Source: Hyphomicrobiaceae bacterium
Lineage (GTDB): Bacteria; Pseudomonadota; Alphaproteobacteria; Rhizobiales; Hyphomicrobiaceae
Length of the DNA: 64,000 nt
Direction of reading: 5' to 3'
Assembly (NCBI GenBank): GCA_020638055.1
Contig: JACKJH010000002.1
Span: 124,001 to 188,000 of the forward strand
The number at the start of each line of letters is the position of its first letter. The stretch's first letter is position 1. Made by a program: the position numbers and the translations under genes. Below, one piece after another: positions 54,555 to 63,289 of this stretch. The notes beneath the pieces were generated by a model, which had not been told where the DNA came from, did no database searches, and saw nothing but the letters and a program-made list of their open reading frames with translations.

Positions 54555-55361
54555 TTAGTCTTGTCCCACATCACGCGGCGTGCACAGCGACCGCTTGCCA
54601 CCAGCGCGAATGAACGCAACGATTTCTGCAACGATCGGATGTCTTTCAAAAGCCACCGCAACGTCATCGACACGTTCCATCAGTGTCCCTTCATCGGCGA
54701 ACAGCAACCGGTAGGCACGCCGCAGATCGTGAATGTCACTGCGCGAAAACCCGCGGCGTTGCAGGCCGATAATATTAAGCCCTGAGAGATGGGCACGGTT
54801 GCCGAGCGCCATGCCATAGGGAATGAGATCGTTCTCAAGACCAGACATGCCGCCCAGGAACGAATGCGCGCCAACCCGTGCAAATTGGATGACAGCCGCA
54901 CCACCGCCGATGATGGCGTAGTCACCAACCACACAATGGCCTGCCAGCATCACGTTATTTGAGAAGACGACATTATTGCCAACAACGCAGTCGTGACCGA
55001 CGTGGCTGTTGGCCAGAAACGCGCAACTGTCGCCAATCACGGTCTTGCTGCCACCACCCTCGGTGCCAGGATTGAGCGTGACCCCCTCGCGAATGATGCA
55101 GTTGGCGCCAACGGTAAGCGTTACCGGCTCGCCATGGTATTTGAGATCTTGCGGCTGGTGTCCGATGGAAGCGAACGGAAAGATGCGTGTGCCAGCTCCG
55201 ATCGTGGTATCGCCGGCAACGACCACGTGCGACTTCAATTCGACGCCGTCACCCAGTTTTACGTCCGAACCCACCACCGAAAAGGGGCCGATGCGGACCT
55301 TAGAACCGAGAACCGCACCAGTCTCAACAATGGCAGTGGGATGAATCAGCTCATCAGCCAT
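54555..55361 (-). CDS. lpxA: UDP-N-acetylglucosamine acyltransferase
   Basis: 268 residues. Left-handed beta helix repeats (AVLGSKVRIGPFSVVGSDVK, VVVAGDTTIGAGTRIF), substrate segment SIGHQPQDLKYHGEPVTLTV, catalytic histidine in LANSHVGHDC, and HLSGLNIIGLQRRGFSRSDI. First step of lipid A synthesis. Its ATG lies in an eight-base overlap with the end of fabZ (ATGGCTGA); eleven bases separate it from lpxI. Confidence 0.97.
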   Translation of the reverse strand: MADELIHPTAIVETGAVLGSKVRIGPFSVVGSDVKLGDGVELKSHVVVAGDTTIGAGTRIFPFASIGHQPQDLKYHGEPVTLTVGANCIIREGVTLNPGTEGGGSKTVIGDSCAFLANSHVGHDCVVGNNVVFSNNVMLAGHCVVGDYAIIGGGAAVIQFARVGAHSFLGGMSGLENDLIPYGMALGNRAHLSGLNIIGLQRRGFSRSDIHDLRRAYRLLFADEGTLMERVDDVAVAFERHPIVAEIVAFIRAGGKRSLCTPRDVGQD

Positions 55362-55854
55362 GCTTGCTCGCGAAAGCCCGTGCTTCTGCCGTGTCGGCAA
55401 GCATCGCGCTCACCTCAGCCTCGGCTGCAACCTCGCCGTCGACCTTGGCTTCACCAAAGAACTTCCATACGCGACCGCGATTGCGCACCTTCCTCACATG
55501 GTAATGGATCTGGTCGCCCGGCACCACGGGACGGCGGAACTTTGCACGGTCAATTCCCATGAAATACACCAGTTCCGCCTTGTAGTCTTCCTTGAGGCTG
55601 GACACGCACAGCGCACCGGCCGTCTGCGCAAGCCCCTCGATGATCAATACGCCGGGCATCACCGGAAACTGCGGAAAGTGTCCATTGAAGAAAGGTTCGT
55701 TGATGGTCACATTCTTGAGGCCAACGCAGCTTTCGTCGCCGTTCATGTCATAGATCCGGTCAACCAGCAGCATGGGATAGCGATGTGGCAATAACTGCAA
55801 TACCCGCATAATGTCGGCGGTACCAAGCTGCGGCTTGTCAGACGCGTCGTTCAT
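55354..55854 (-). CDS. fabZ: 3-hydroxyacyl-[ACP] dehydratase FabZ
   Basis: 166 residues, hot-dog fold. LQLLPHRYPMLLVDRIYDMN, catalytic histidine in EPFFNGHFPQFPVMPGVLII and glutamate in IEGLAQTAGALC, FMGIDRAKFRRPVVPGDQI. Removes water from hydroxyacyl-ACP in fatty acid elongation and shares substrate with LpxA/LpxD. Overlaps lpxA. Confidence 0.97.
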   Translation of the reverse strand: MNDASDKPQLGTADIMRVLQLLPHRYPMLLVDRIYDMNGDESCVGLKNVTINEPFFNGHFPQFPVMPGVLIIEGLAQTAGALCVSSLKEDYKAELVYFMGIDRAKFRRPVVPGDQIHYHVRKVRNRGRVWKFFGEAKVDGEVAAEAEVSAMLADTAEARAFASKHG

Positions 55855-55940
55855 AGGTCTTCTCTTTCACTCCACACAATAAAGCAAAGCGGCCTTGCAC
55901 AGCACGGCCTGAGGCGAACCTCACCAAGCCCCCATATCAA

Positions 55941-56981
55941 TCACTGCCCACCCTCCTTCGTGCCTCGCCGCGCGAGTTGTGCAACCACGCCCAGTTCGCG
56001 CGCCCATTCACGCAAGGGCTTGGCCGGCGTCCCGCCGTAACGAGCCCCTGCAGGTACATTGTCCTTGGGATGCGAAGCACCCGCAATCTGCGCGCCAGTA
56101 CCGATCTTGATGTGGCCGACGGTGCCAGATTGCCCGCCCATCACTACGAAATCCCCCAGCTCCGTGGAGCCGGAAATCCCGGTGTGGGCCACAATCACGC
56201 AATGACGCCCGATGATCACGTTGTGCCCGATTTGCACAAGATTATCAATTTTGGTCCCTTCACCAATGACAGTATCCTTAAGAGCTCCCCTGTCTATGGT
56301 TGTATTTGCCCCTATTTCAACGTCGTCCTGCACGATCACGCGCCCGATTTGTGGCACTTTGAGGTGGCCTTGCGGCCCCATGGCGAAGCCGAAGCCGTCT
56401 TGGCCGATCCGCGCTCCGGTATGGATAATGACCCTGTCGCCGACCAGAGCATGAGCGATAGTGGTACACGCCCCAATGTAGCACTCCCGCCCAATATGGA
56501 CCCGGTAACCAATGACCGCACCCGCTGCAATCCGGCTGCCTTTGCCGATTGCCGCTTGCGCACCGATAACCGCGCCCGGCTCGATGATCGCACCGTCTTC
56601 AATTTGCGCCGTCGGATCAATCAAAGCACCAGCGTCCGGTCGCGCCGCCCGCGGCCAAAGCGCATCGGGATAGAACGCACGCAGCGCCAGAGCAAACCCG
56701 TGATAGGGCGTTTTGGTTGTGAGTCCGACCGTGCCGGGGGGAACGCGATCGGCCAGGGCGGGCAGTATCAGGCAGGCCCCAGCGGATGTTGCTTCCAGTT
56801 GCGGCAGATACTTGCGATTGTCGAGAAAGGAGATGTCGTTCCTGCCCGCTTCGCTCAACGGCTTGACGTCATGGACAGTTTGCGTAGGCTCAGCGCCTTC
56901 CGGCAGCGACGCTCCGGTGGCTTCAGCAATTTGGGCAAGAGTGAACGGACCCGCCCGGTCAAAAAAACCACGATGCTGCAT
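55941..56981 (-). CDS. lpxD: UDP-3-O-acylglucosamine N-acyltransferase
   Basis: 346 residues from the ATG at 56981, preceded by GGAGAGGG; the frame stays open upstream into repeat modules, which are not coding. N-terminal uridine-binding domain FTLAQIAEATGASLPEGAEP, NDISFLDNRKYLPQLEATSA, then hexapeptide helix (IEPGAVIGAQAAIGKGSRIA) with catalytic histidine in QIGHNVIIGRHCVIVAHTGI. Third step of lipid A synthesis. Separated from bamA by a terminator and repeats. Confidence 0.96.
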   Translation of the reverse strand: MQHRGFFDRAGPFTLAQIAEATGASLPEGAEPTQTVHDVKPLSEAGRNDISFLDNRKYLPQLEATSAGACLILPALADRVPPGTVGLTTKTPYHGFALALRAFYPDALWPRAARPDAGALIDPTAQIEDGAIIEPGAVIGAQAAIGKGSRIAAGAVIGYRVHIGRECYIGACTTIAHALVGDRVIIHTGARIGQDGFGFAMGPQGHLKVPQIGRVIVQDDVEIGANTTIDRGALKDTVIGEGTKIDNLVQIGHNVIIGRHCVIVAHTGISGSTELGDFVVMGGQSGTVGHIKIGTGAQIAGASHPKDNVPAGARYGGTPAKPLREWARELGVVAQLARRGTKEGGQ

Positions 56982-57023
56982 GCCCTCTCCACGCCCGCCG
57001 TTCATGACTGTGTCAAACTGCCA

Positions 57024-57125
57024 GAGCATGTTTAGCCGAAGTGCACAGCGGTTCGGCGTGAAAAACATGCTCCAACCAAAAGGCTAGAGCGCTGATCCGA
57101 TTCCATCGGATCGGAATGCGCTCTA
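57024..57125. repeat. Composite repeat: M4 plus M1
   Basis: M4 57024-57072 (GAGCATGTTTAGCCGAAGTG ... ACATGCTC) and M1 57085-57125 (inverse orientation, CTAGAGCGCTGATCCGATTC). Lies between the lpxD start and the bamA terminator; the lpxD promoter should lie within the 370 bases from 56982 to 57350. Confidence 0.85.
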
Positions 57126-57344
57126 ACGTCGATACGCGGCCAGCCTTCGCCCATTCATGTGAATTCGCGCCAAGGCAACCGATCTCAACGTCCGCGCGAA
57201 ACTAGGCCAAGTGTCGTCAAATGAAAAGGCTGTACAGGCGAATTGAAACAGAACTTGAAAAGAAGTCGCCTCTCACCACCATAAGAAAAATCCATGTAGA
57301 TAAGGACGCGCGCGAGATCGATTGACAGCAAGTTTGCCTCACAC

Positions 57345-57380
57345 AGCAAAAACGCCAGCCGGAAGGCTGGCGTTTTTGAT
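57345..57380 (-). terminator. Intrinsic terminator of bamA
   Basis: Perfect stem AACGCCAGCC / GGCTGGCGTT (57351-57360 with 57365-57374), followed by TTTTTG on the plus strand and, on the minus strand, TTTTTGCTG. On the minus strand it lies about 55 bases after the bamA stop. Confidence 0.88.
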
Positions 57381-57428
57381 TTTTATCCAAGTGCGGCACT
57401 CCGATAGCCGCAGGTCTTCGACCTCGTA

Positions 57429-59801
57429 TCAGAACTTGGTCTGAGCACCGAAGCGGAAGAATTGCTCTTCGTCATAGTTCTCTTTGGTCAGGACCTTGGC
57501 GAAGTCGACGCGCAGCGGACCCACAGGCGAGTTCCACAGGATCGAGGCACCAACCGATGAACGGATCGACGAGTCGTCTGCGTAATCCAGGCCAGGAATT
57601 TGTTTGGCACGATCGCTAACTCCGAACAGCGAACCGGCATCTGCGAACACCGCACCACTCATGCCGATGTCATCGGGAATAAGTGGCAGCGGGAAGCGAA
57701 CTTCGGCCGTCGCTGCCCAGTAGGTTTTGCCGCCAAGCGCATCGTTTGTATCCAGATCGCGCGGACCGAAGCCTGCCCGATCGAAGCCACGAATGGTTTC
57801 ACCACCACGGAAGTAGAGGTCAAGGATACGGACGTCGTCATCACCCCAATTCTGGATATGACCCGCAATCGCACGCCCAACGAAGGTGATCTTCTCGGTA
57901 ATCGGATAGTAGGCACGACCTTCAGCGGAAAGCCGCACGTACTGGGCATCACCACCAAGACCGGCAAAGTCCACCGAACCTTGCAGGAAGTAACCCGACG
58001 TTGGGTTCTTGGGATGGTTACGACGATCGAACGTGATCGAAGTACCCACCAAAGAGGTGTAGTAGACCTCGTCCTGACAGTTTGCCGGACTACCCATCAC
58101 AGGAGCTGGGTCACCGCACGCATCCTTGATCGCCAACGACGCGTTGTCGTCGACATCGAAGATCTCGTCACGAGAGAACGTATAGTAGTTCTGCATCCAG
58201 AGATCTTCGGCCAACGGATATCCCAGACGCAGCGTTGCACCCGTCTTGCGGCTTCTGAAGCCGGACTCGCTGGATTGGTCGACCTCCTTGTGGAAGATGT
58301 CGAAACCGGCGGCCAAGTTCATATCGAGGAAGCGCGGCTCGGTGAATGACAACTCGATCTGGTAGCGCTCAAGCGAACCAGCGAGCTTCAGCCGCAGGAA
58401 CTGGCCATTGCCCATCAGGTTGCGCTCAGAGATCGAAATGTCGCCGATCACACCTTCACTGGTCGAATAACCAGCACCGAAGGATAGCTCACCCGTAGAC
58501 TGCTCTTCTAGCTCAACATCCAGGTTGACACGGTCGGAATTTGAACCAGGCGTCCGCTCCACCTTGACCGATTTGAAGAACCCGAGCGACTCAAGCCGTT
58601 TTTTGGCCCGATCAACCAGCAGCGGGTTGTAGGCATCGCCCTCCGCCAAGCGGAACTCGCGGCGAATTACGTGATCCTTGGTGCGCGTGTTACCGGAAAT
58701 ATTGATCCGCTCGATGTAGATGCGCGGACCCTCCTCCAGCGTGTAAACCAGATTGATTGTGCGCGACATGAAATCAGGCTGGGCGCGTGGCTTCACACGG
58801 GCGAATGCATAGCCCTGCTCGGCAACCGACAACGTCAGCTTTTCGACCGTCTTGTCGATATGAGCACCATTGTAGACATCACCCGGCTTGGTCAGCAGGT
58901 CGCCATACAGCGGATCAACAGCCACCTCCTGCAACGCACTCTCAATCGTCACAGAACCAAAGTGATAGATCTCACCTTCTTCGATCGCGAACGTAATGTA
59001 GAACCCTGTACCATCTGGCGACAGCTCAGCGTTGCCAGCGACAATCCTTGCATCCGCATACCCGTTCTTCAGGTAATACTGACGCAACAACTCACGATCG
59101 AGGCTGAGACGGTCCGGATCATAGATGGCCGTTCCCTTGAGGAAGTCGAACCAACCTGATTCGGTGGTCGTCACGATGTCGCGCAGTTGTGAATCAGAGA
59201 ATGCGTGATTGCCGACGAAGTTGATGCCTTTGACCTTCGTCGCACCGCCCTCACTAATCTCGAAGACGACGTTGACGCGGTTCTCATCAAGCTCGATCAG
59301 CTTGGGTTCCACGTGAGCCGCAAACAGACCCTGGCGACGATAGACATCCAGAATGCGCTGCACGTCAGCGCGCGCCTTGGCCCGCGTGTAAACAGACCGC
59401 GGCTTGAGCTGAACCTCGCCCTTGAGCGTGTCGTTATCGACTTCACTGTTGCCTTCGAAAGCAACCTGCGAAACCACGGGATTTTCGACAACCGTTACGA
59501 CAACGACCGAACCTTCCCGGTCGATCCGCACATCAGCGAACAATCCGGTCGCAAAAAGCGCCCGCAACGATCCGTTCGCCGCGCCGGAACTGTATTGATC
59601 GCCAACAGAGAACTTCAGGTAGGAGCGAACTGTTTCCGGCTCAAGTCGCCGGTTACCCTCGACCCGAATATCGCGCACCACCTGCGCGTGCGCTGACTGC
59701 GCAAACGCAACGGCATCGATGGCCAATATGCCCGGAACGGCCACCGCCAACCAAAAGGCCAGCTTCATGCCCGCGATCATTGAAATGCTATACTTTGGCA
59801 T
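57429..59801 (-). CDS. bamA: Outer membrane protein assembly factor BamA
   Basis: 790 residues from the ATG at 59801. Signal peptide about 1-40, five POTRA domains (VRDIRVEGNRRLEPETVRSY opens POTRA1; VKGINFVGNHAFSDSQLRDI POTRA3; IYIERINISGNTRTKDHVIR POTRA5), then the 16-strand barrel with the L6 motif in RGGETIRGFDRAGFGPRD and the end FFRFGAQTKF. Inserts barrels such as the porins in this window. Lies 243 bases downstream of rseP on the same strand. Confidence 0.96.
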   Translation of the reverse strand: MPKYSISMIAGMKLAFWLAVAVPGILAIDAVAFAQSAHAQVVRDIRVEGNRRLEPETVRSYLKFSVGDQYSSGAANGSLRALFATGLFADVRIDREGSVVVVTVVENPVVSQVAFEGNSEVDNDTLKGEVQLKPRSVYTRAKARADVQRILDVYRRQGLFAAHVEPKLIELDENRVNVVFEISEGGATKVKGINFVGNHAFSDSQLRDIVTTTESGWFDFLKGTAIYDPDRLSLDRELLRQYYLKNGYADARIVAGNAELSPDGTGFYITFAIEEGEIYHFGSVTIESALQEVAVDPLYGDLLTKPGDVYNGAHIDKTVEKLTLSVAEQGYAFARVKPRAQPDFMSRTINLVYTLEEGPRIYIERINISGNTRTKDHVIRREFRLAEGDAYNPLLVDRAKKRLESLGFFKSVKVERTPGSNSDRVNLDVELEEQSTGELSFGAGYSTSEGVIGDISISERNLMGNGQFLRLKLAGSLERYQIELSFTEPRFLDMNLAAGFDIFHKEVDQSSESGFRSRKTGATLRLGYPLAEDLWMQNYYTFSRDEIFDVDDNASLAIKDACGDPAPVMGSPANCQDEVYYTSLVGTSITFDRRNHPKNPTSGYFLQGSVDFAGLGGDAQYVRLSAEGRAYYPITEKITFVGRAIAGHIQNWGDDDVRILDLYFRGGETIRGFDRAGFGPRDLDTNDALGGKTYWAATAEVRFPLPLIPDDIGMSGAVFADAGSLFGVSDRAKQIPGLDYADDSSIRSSVGASILWNSPVGPLRVDFAKVLTKENYDEEQFFRFGAQTKF

Positions 59802-60044
59802 TCGCAAGGTATGCCCTCGTATCTGCCGACCCCCAAAGGGCATTGGACGCCGTCGGCATCGGCATGTCCGCCCTGTATGTCGCCTGCTTATTTTTGGCAG
59901 TTCGCCCGTAACTCTACTGATCGATGCCCCTGTCGCATCGCAGCACGGACAAACCACCCCCCTTGATGACCCCTAGTTTTTAACGATTCAGTAGGGTTTC
60001 GGGAAGTGGCAAGAATACGCCACCCGGGGACAAAATACCGAACC

Positions 60045-61184
60045 TCAGGACGCCCATTTCTTGAGGATCGGCAAGTCGTTGAATGTTGCGAAGACCATCA
60101 ACATCAAAACGATGGCGAAGCCGATACGGAAGCCGATTTCCTGCGCTTTTTCAGACAGCGGCTTACGGCGTACAGCCTCGATTGCGTAGAACATCAGATG
60201 GCCGCCGTCGAGAATCGGAATTGGGAACAAATTGAGCAATCCGATGCTGACGGATATGACTGCAATAAAGTTCAAAAGGGGCTGAAAACCAAATTTCGCG
60301 ACCTGGCCAGAAACGTCGGCGATGCGAATCGGTCCACCGAGCTGATCTGCGCTTTGACGCCCCCTCACCAGGTCGACGATAAACGACAACGTCGACGTAA
60401 TGATAACACCGGTCCGGTCTGCACCAAGGCCGACCGCTTCCACCACATTCACCTCACGATGCTTTCGCTCAGCGCCGGGTTTACTGGTAATACCAATGAT
60501 CGGCGTCTTGGCTTTTCCGGTGATCGCGTTTTCATGTTCGGTAAGCTTGGGACGGATCGTCAGGCTCAAGAGCTGACCGTTGCGGTCCACCTCAAACTTC
60601 AAATCCTGCTCGGGATTGGTCGAAACGATACGCTGCAGGTCGCCAAAGCTTTCGATCGTTTCCCCACCAATCGTTAAAATCAGGTCGTCGGGCTGTACGC
60701 CGGCCTGTGCTGCCGGCGAATCAGGCACCACTTTGCCCACCCGCGGTTCCAATGTCGTCAGCCCGTAAACCGAGAAAAGAACTGCGAAAATCACGATTGC
60801 GAGAATGAAATTCGCGATCGGACCGGCGGCAACAACGGCTGCGCGCTGCCATAACGGCTTCAGGTGGAATGAACCTGATCGCTCCTCCTCGCTCATATTC
60901 CGGATGACTTCTGCAGAGGGCGTACTCGCCGCGCTTTCATCGTCCATGAACTTGACGTAACCGCCCAATGGCAGCCACGCCACCCGCCAGCGCGTACCGT
61001 AGCGATCGTTAAAGCCCCATATTTCCTTACCAAAGCCGATAGAGAAGGCTTTGACTGCAACACCGCACCAACGCGCCACAAGGAAATGACCCAGCTCGTG
61101 GAAGAACACGACCACCGACAAAACGAACAAAAAGGCCGCCAGCGTCGTCAAGCCACTCATCCCACTGTCGAAAAAGCTGCTCAT
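60045..61184 (-). CDS. rseP: RIP zinc metalloprotease RseP
   Basis: 379 residues. Zinc motif HELGH in VVFFHELGHFLVARWCGV at about residues 28-45, GGYVKFMDDE, one PDZ domain (GKVVPDSPAAQAGVQPDDLI), and NLFPIPILDGGHLMFYAIEA near the C-terminus as second active-site helix. Cleaves membrane-spanning anti-sigma factors or signal peptide remnants. Usual neighbour of bamA and dxr. Confidence 0.96.
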   Translation of the reverse strand: MSSFFDSGMSGLTTLAAFLFVLSVVVFFHELGHFLVARWCGVAVKAFSIGFGKEIWGFNDRYGTRWRVAWLPLGGYVKFMDDESAASTPSAEVIRNMSEEERSGSFHLKPLWQRAAVVAAGPIANFILAIVIFAVLFSVYGLTTLEPRVGKVVPDSPAAQAGVQPDDLILTIGGETIESFGDLQRIVSTNPEQDLKFEVDRNGQLLSLTIRPKLTEHENAITGKAKTPIIGITSKPGAERKHREVNVVEAVGLGADRTGVIITSTLSFIVDLVRGRQSADQLGGPIRIADVSGQVAKFGFQPLLNFIAVISVSIGLLNLFPIPILDGGHLMFYAIEAVRRKPLSEKAQEIGFRIGFAIVLMLMVFATFNDLPILKKWAS

Positions 61185-61633
61185 ACCTTAATGCTCCATG
61201 ATCTTAGGGGACGGAAACGTCGCCTTCTTTGGCCAAAACAATGGCGAATTACCGAACTTGGGCTACCGGTTTACGTCCGCCTGATATGCCCTGCAAAAAC
61301 GCCTACAACGCCGCATGCCTGGTTCATGCCACGTTCTTGCTGACTGACAACGTCGTGGCGTCAACAGCACCACCGGAGGAACACCGAAGGGCGAGCGCCA
61401 TGGTCGTCTTGCGGGCCTGGAGACGCCACGTCAAGGCTCGCACGCAGGCAATACCTCCAAAATAGAGAAAAAACTTTTCACTGATTTGTGCATATGGCGA
61501 TCGAATTTCAACGCCAATTGGCAAATTGGTTGAAAATTGGTTCCGATTACAAACGCGCTTTACATATGCACTGCGCAATTACCTTGCCGGGCCTCAAAAC
61601 GGGCTGAAATCAAACCCTTCAACTGAATCGAGC
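61185..61633. other. Intergenic region between rseP and dxr
   Basis: About 450 bases before the repeat cluster. An 84-codon minus-strand frame at 61324-61578 lacks a ribosome site and recognisable motifs, so I do not call it. Probably holds the rseP promoter. Confidence 0.5.
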
Positions 61634-61734
61634 TAGAGCGCCGATCCGATGGAATCGGATCAGCGCTCTAGCTTTTTGTTTGGTCGCATTTTCTACGACG
61701 AACCGGTGTCCACTTCGTCGGAAAATGCTCTCTA
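61634..61734. repeat. Composite repeat: M1 plus M2
   Basis: M1 61634-61670 (four bases shorter than standard) and M2 61669-61734. The right end provides the TAG stop codon of dxr (minus strand, 61732-61734). Confidence 0.9.
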
Positions 61735-62928
61735 GGCTACACCCCGCTTTTCGAGCATGGATCGTGCCAGCTCCCTGGCAGCTAGATCGACCGCCAGAAT
61801 TTCATCAATGTGATCCACCGCCCTGCAAAGCGCTCCAGAAGACGCCGCATCGAGGCAATCGGACACCACAGCAGGTATATCGAGAAAGCCGATTCGGTTT
61901 TCCAGAAACGCCATCACGGCAACCTCGTTTGCCGCATTGAGAACGGCGGGTGCTGCACCGCCAGCCGCCATCGCCTCTCGCGCCAAACGGATCGCGGGAA
62001 AACGCCGGTCGTCAGGCCGTTCGAATGTCAATTGCCCCAGTTCCGCAAGATCGAGCCGTTTGGTCGGTGTATCAATGCGTTCCGGCCACGACAGCGCCAG
62101 CGCAATTGGCGTGCGCATGTCGGGGGAGGCCATTTGCGCCAAAACGGACCCATCGCGGTACGAAACCAGGCAGTGCACGATCGACTGGGGATGCACGACG
62201 CAATCAAGCTGACTGATCGTAACCGGAAACAGGTGCAAAGCCTCGATCAGCTCCAGGCCCTTGTTCATCATTGTCGCCGAATCAATGGTGATCTTCGCGC
62301 CCATGGACCAATTGGGATGCCGCAACGCCTGCTCGGGTTTGGCTGCTTTCAGTCGCTCGTGGTCCCAATTGCGGAACGGTCCGCCCGATGCCGTCAGCGT
62401 GATCGCCTCGATATCCCTGGCGGCGGATGCCCCAATCGCCTGGAAGGCGGCCGAATGCTCCGAATCGACTGGCAGCAGTTCCGTATCGGCAGCGCTCACC
62501 TCACGCATGAACAATTCGCCTGCCGCCACCAGGCACTCCTTGTTGGCCAACGCCACCCTGCGGCCTTGGCGAACCGCTGCAAGTGTGGGAACCAGTCCCG
62601 CGGCACCAACGATCGAGGCAACAACGCAATCGGCAGGTTGTGAAGCCGCCTCGACCAGCGCATCTCCCCCCGCCGCCACCACTATGCCGGTCCCAGACAG
62701 GGCCTTTGCAAGGTCCTGGTAGCCTTCGGGATCTGCAACCACGGCCATTTTCGCACGATGGCGGATGGCAAGCTCGGCAAGCCCTTTGACGTCGCCATTA
62801 GCCGTCAGCGCCACGACTTCAAACCTGTCAGGATGCCGCCCGACAAGGTCCAGCGTGCTTTGCCCTATTGAGCCTGTCGCACCTAGCACGCTCAGGCGTT
62901 GCACAGATTGCCCGGCACCAGCCTTCAT
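61732..62928 (-). CDS. dxr: 1-deoxy-D-xylulose-5-phosphate reductoisomerase
   Basis: 398 residues from the ATG at 62928, which has GGAG nine bases upstream; the alternative ATG at 62973 adds 15 residues. NADPH motif LSVLGATGSIGQSTLDLVGR, ANKECLVAAGELF, substrate and metal residues VDSEHSAAFQ and TASGGPFRNW, and ITIDSATMMNKGLELIEALH. Second step of the MEP isoprenoid pathway. The TAG stop is shared with an M2 repeat. Confidence 0.97.
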   Translation of the reverse strand: MKAGAGQSVQRLSVLGATGSIGQSTLDLVGRHPDRFEVVALTANGDVKGLAELAIRHRAKMAVVADPEGYQDLAKALSGTGIVVAAGGDALVEAASQPADCVVASIVGAAGLVPTLAAVRQGRRVALANKECLVAAGELFMREVSAADTELLPVDSEHSAAFQAIGASAARDIEAITLTASGGPFRNWDHERLKAAKPEQALRHPNWSMGAKITIDSATMMNKGLELIEALHLFPVTISQLDCVVHPQSIVHCLVSYRDGSVLAQMASPDMRTPIALALSWPERIDTPTKRLDLAELGQLTFERPDDRRFPAIRLAREAMAAGGAAPAVLNAANEVAVMAFLENRIGFLDIPAVVSDCLDAASSGALCRAVDHIDEILAVDLAARELARSMLEKRGVA

Positions 62929-63084
62929 CGCGCGCAACTCCGCCCGTTCGTTTTTTTGCTCTCCAAGCACCATGCCGCCGAAGCTGCTCTCCCCAAAAAT
63001 CCAACCAAGTCGCCGCTACAAGGCGCAGGCCAACGCTCCCAACGGGCCGGTCACATGCAACGCGCGTAGACCGCGTTTTAGCAC

Positions 63085-63289
63085 CTGGAGCGCATTACGA
63101 TCCGACGGAATCGGATCGGCGCTCTAGCTTTTTGTTTTGTCGCATTTTCTTCGACGAACCGGTGTCCACTTCGTCGGAAAATGCTCTAGAGCGCATTCCG
63201 ATCCGATGGAATCGGATCGGCGCTCTAGCTTCTTGTTTGGTCGCATTTTATTCGACGAACCGGTGTCCACTTCGTCGGAAAATGCTCTA
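63085..63289. repeat. Composite repeat: M1-M2-M1-M2 tandem
   Basis: M1 63085-63126, M2 63125-63188, M1 63187-63227, M2 63226-63289: a duplicated M1-M2 dimer with each joint at CTAG. The two dimers differ at several bases, so the duplication is not new. The right end provides the TAG stop codon of cdsA (minus strand, 63287-63289). Confidence 0.92.

Noticed and set aside
55977..57035. 352-codon plus-strand frame opposite lpxD
   Set aside because: Antisense to the hexapeptide repeats of lpxD; high Arg content and no start signal.
57005..57068. N-terminal extension of lpxD
   Set aside because: Would translate the M4 repeat; family proteins start near the ATG at 56981.
61324..61578. 84-codon minus-strand frame between rseP and dxr
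   Set aside because: No ribosome site, no motifs; probably chance.
61810..62643. 277-codon plus-strand frame opposite dxr
   Set aside because: Antisense of a conserved enzyme gene with no protein-like motifs.
4498..63289. CRISPR array
   Set aside because: The repeats are dispersed and palindromic, tile at CTAG, and are not separated by regular spacers; no cas genes are present.
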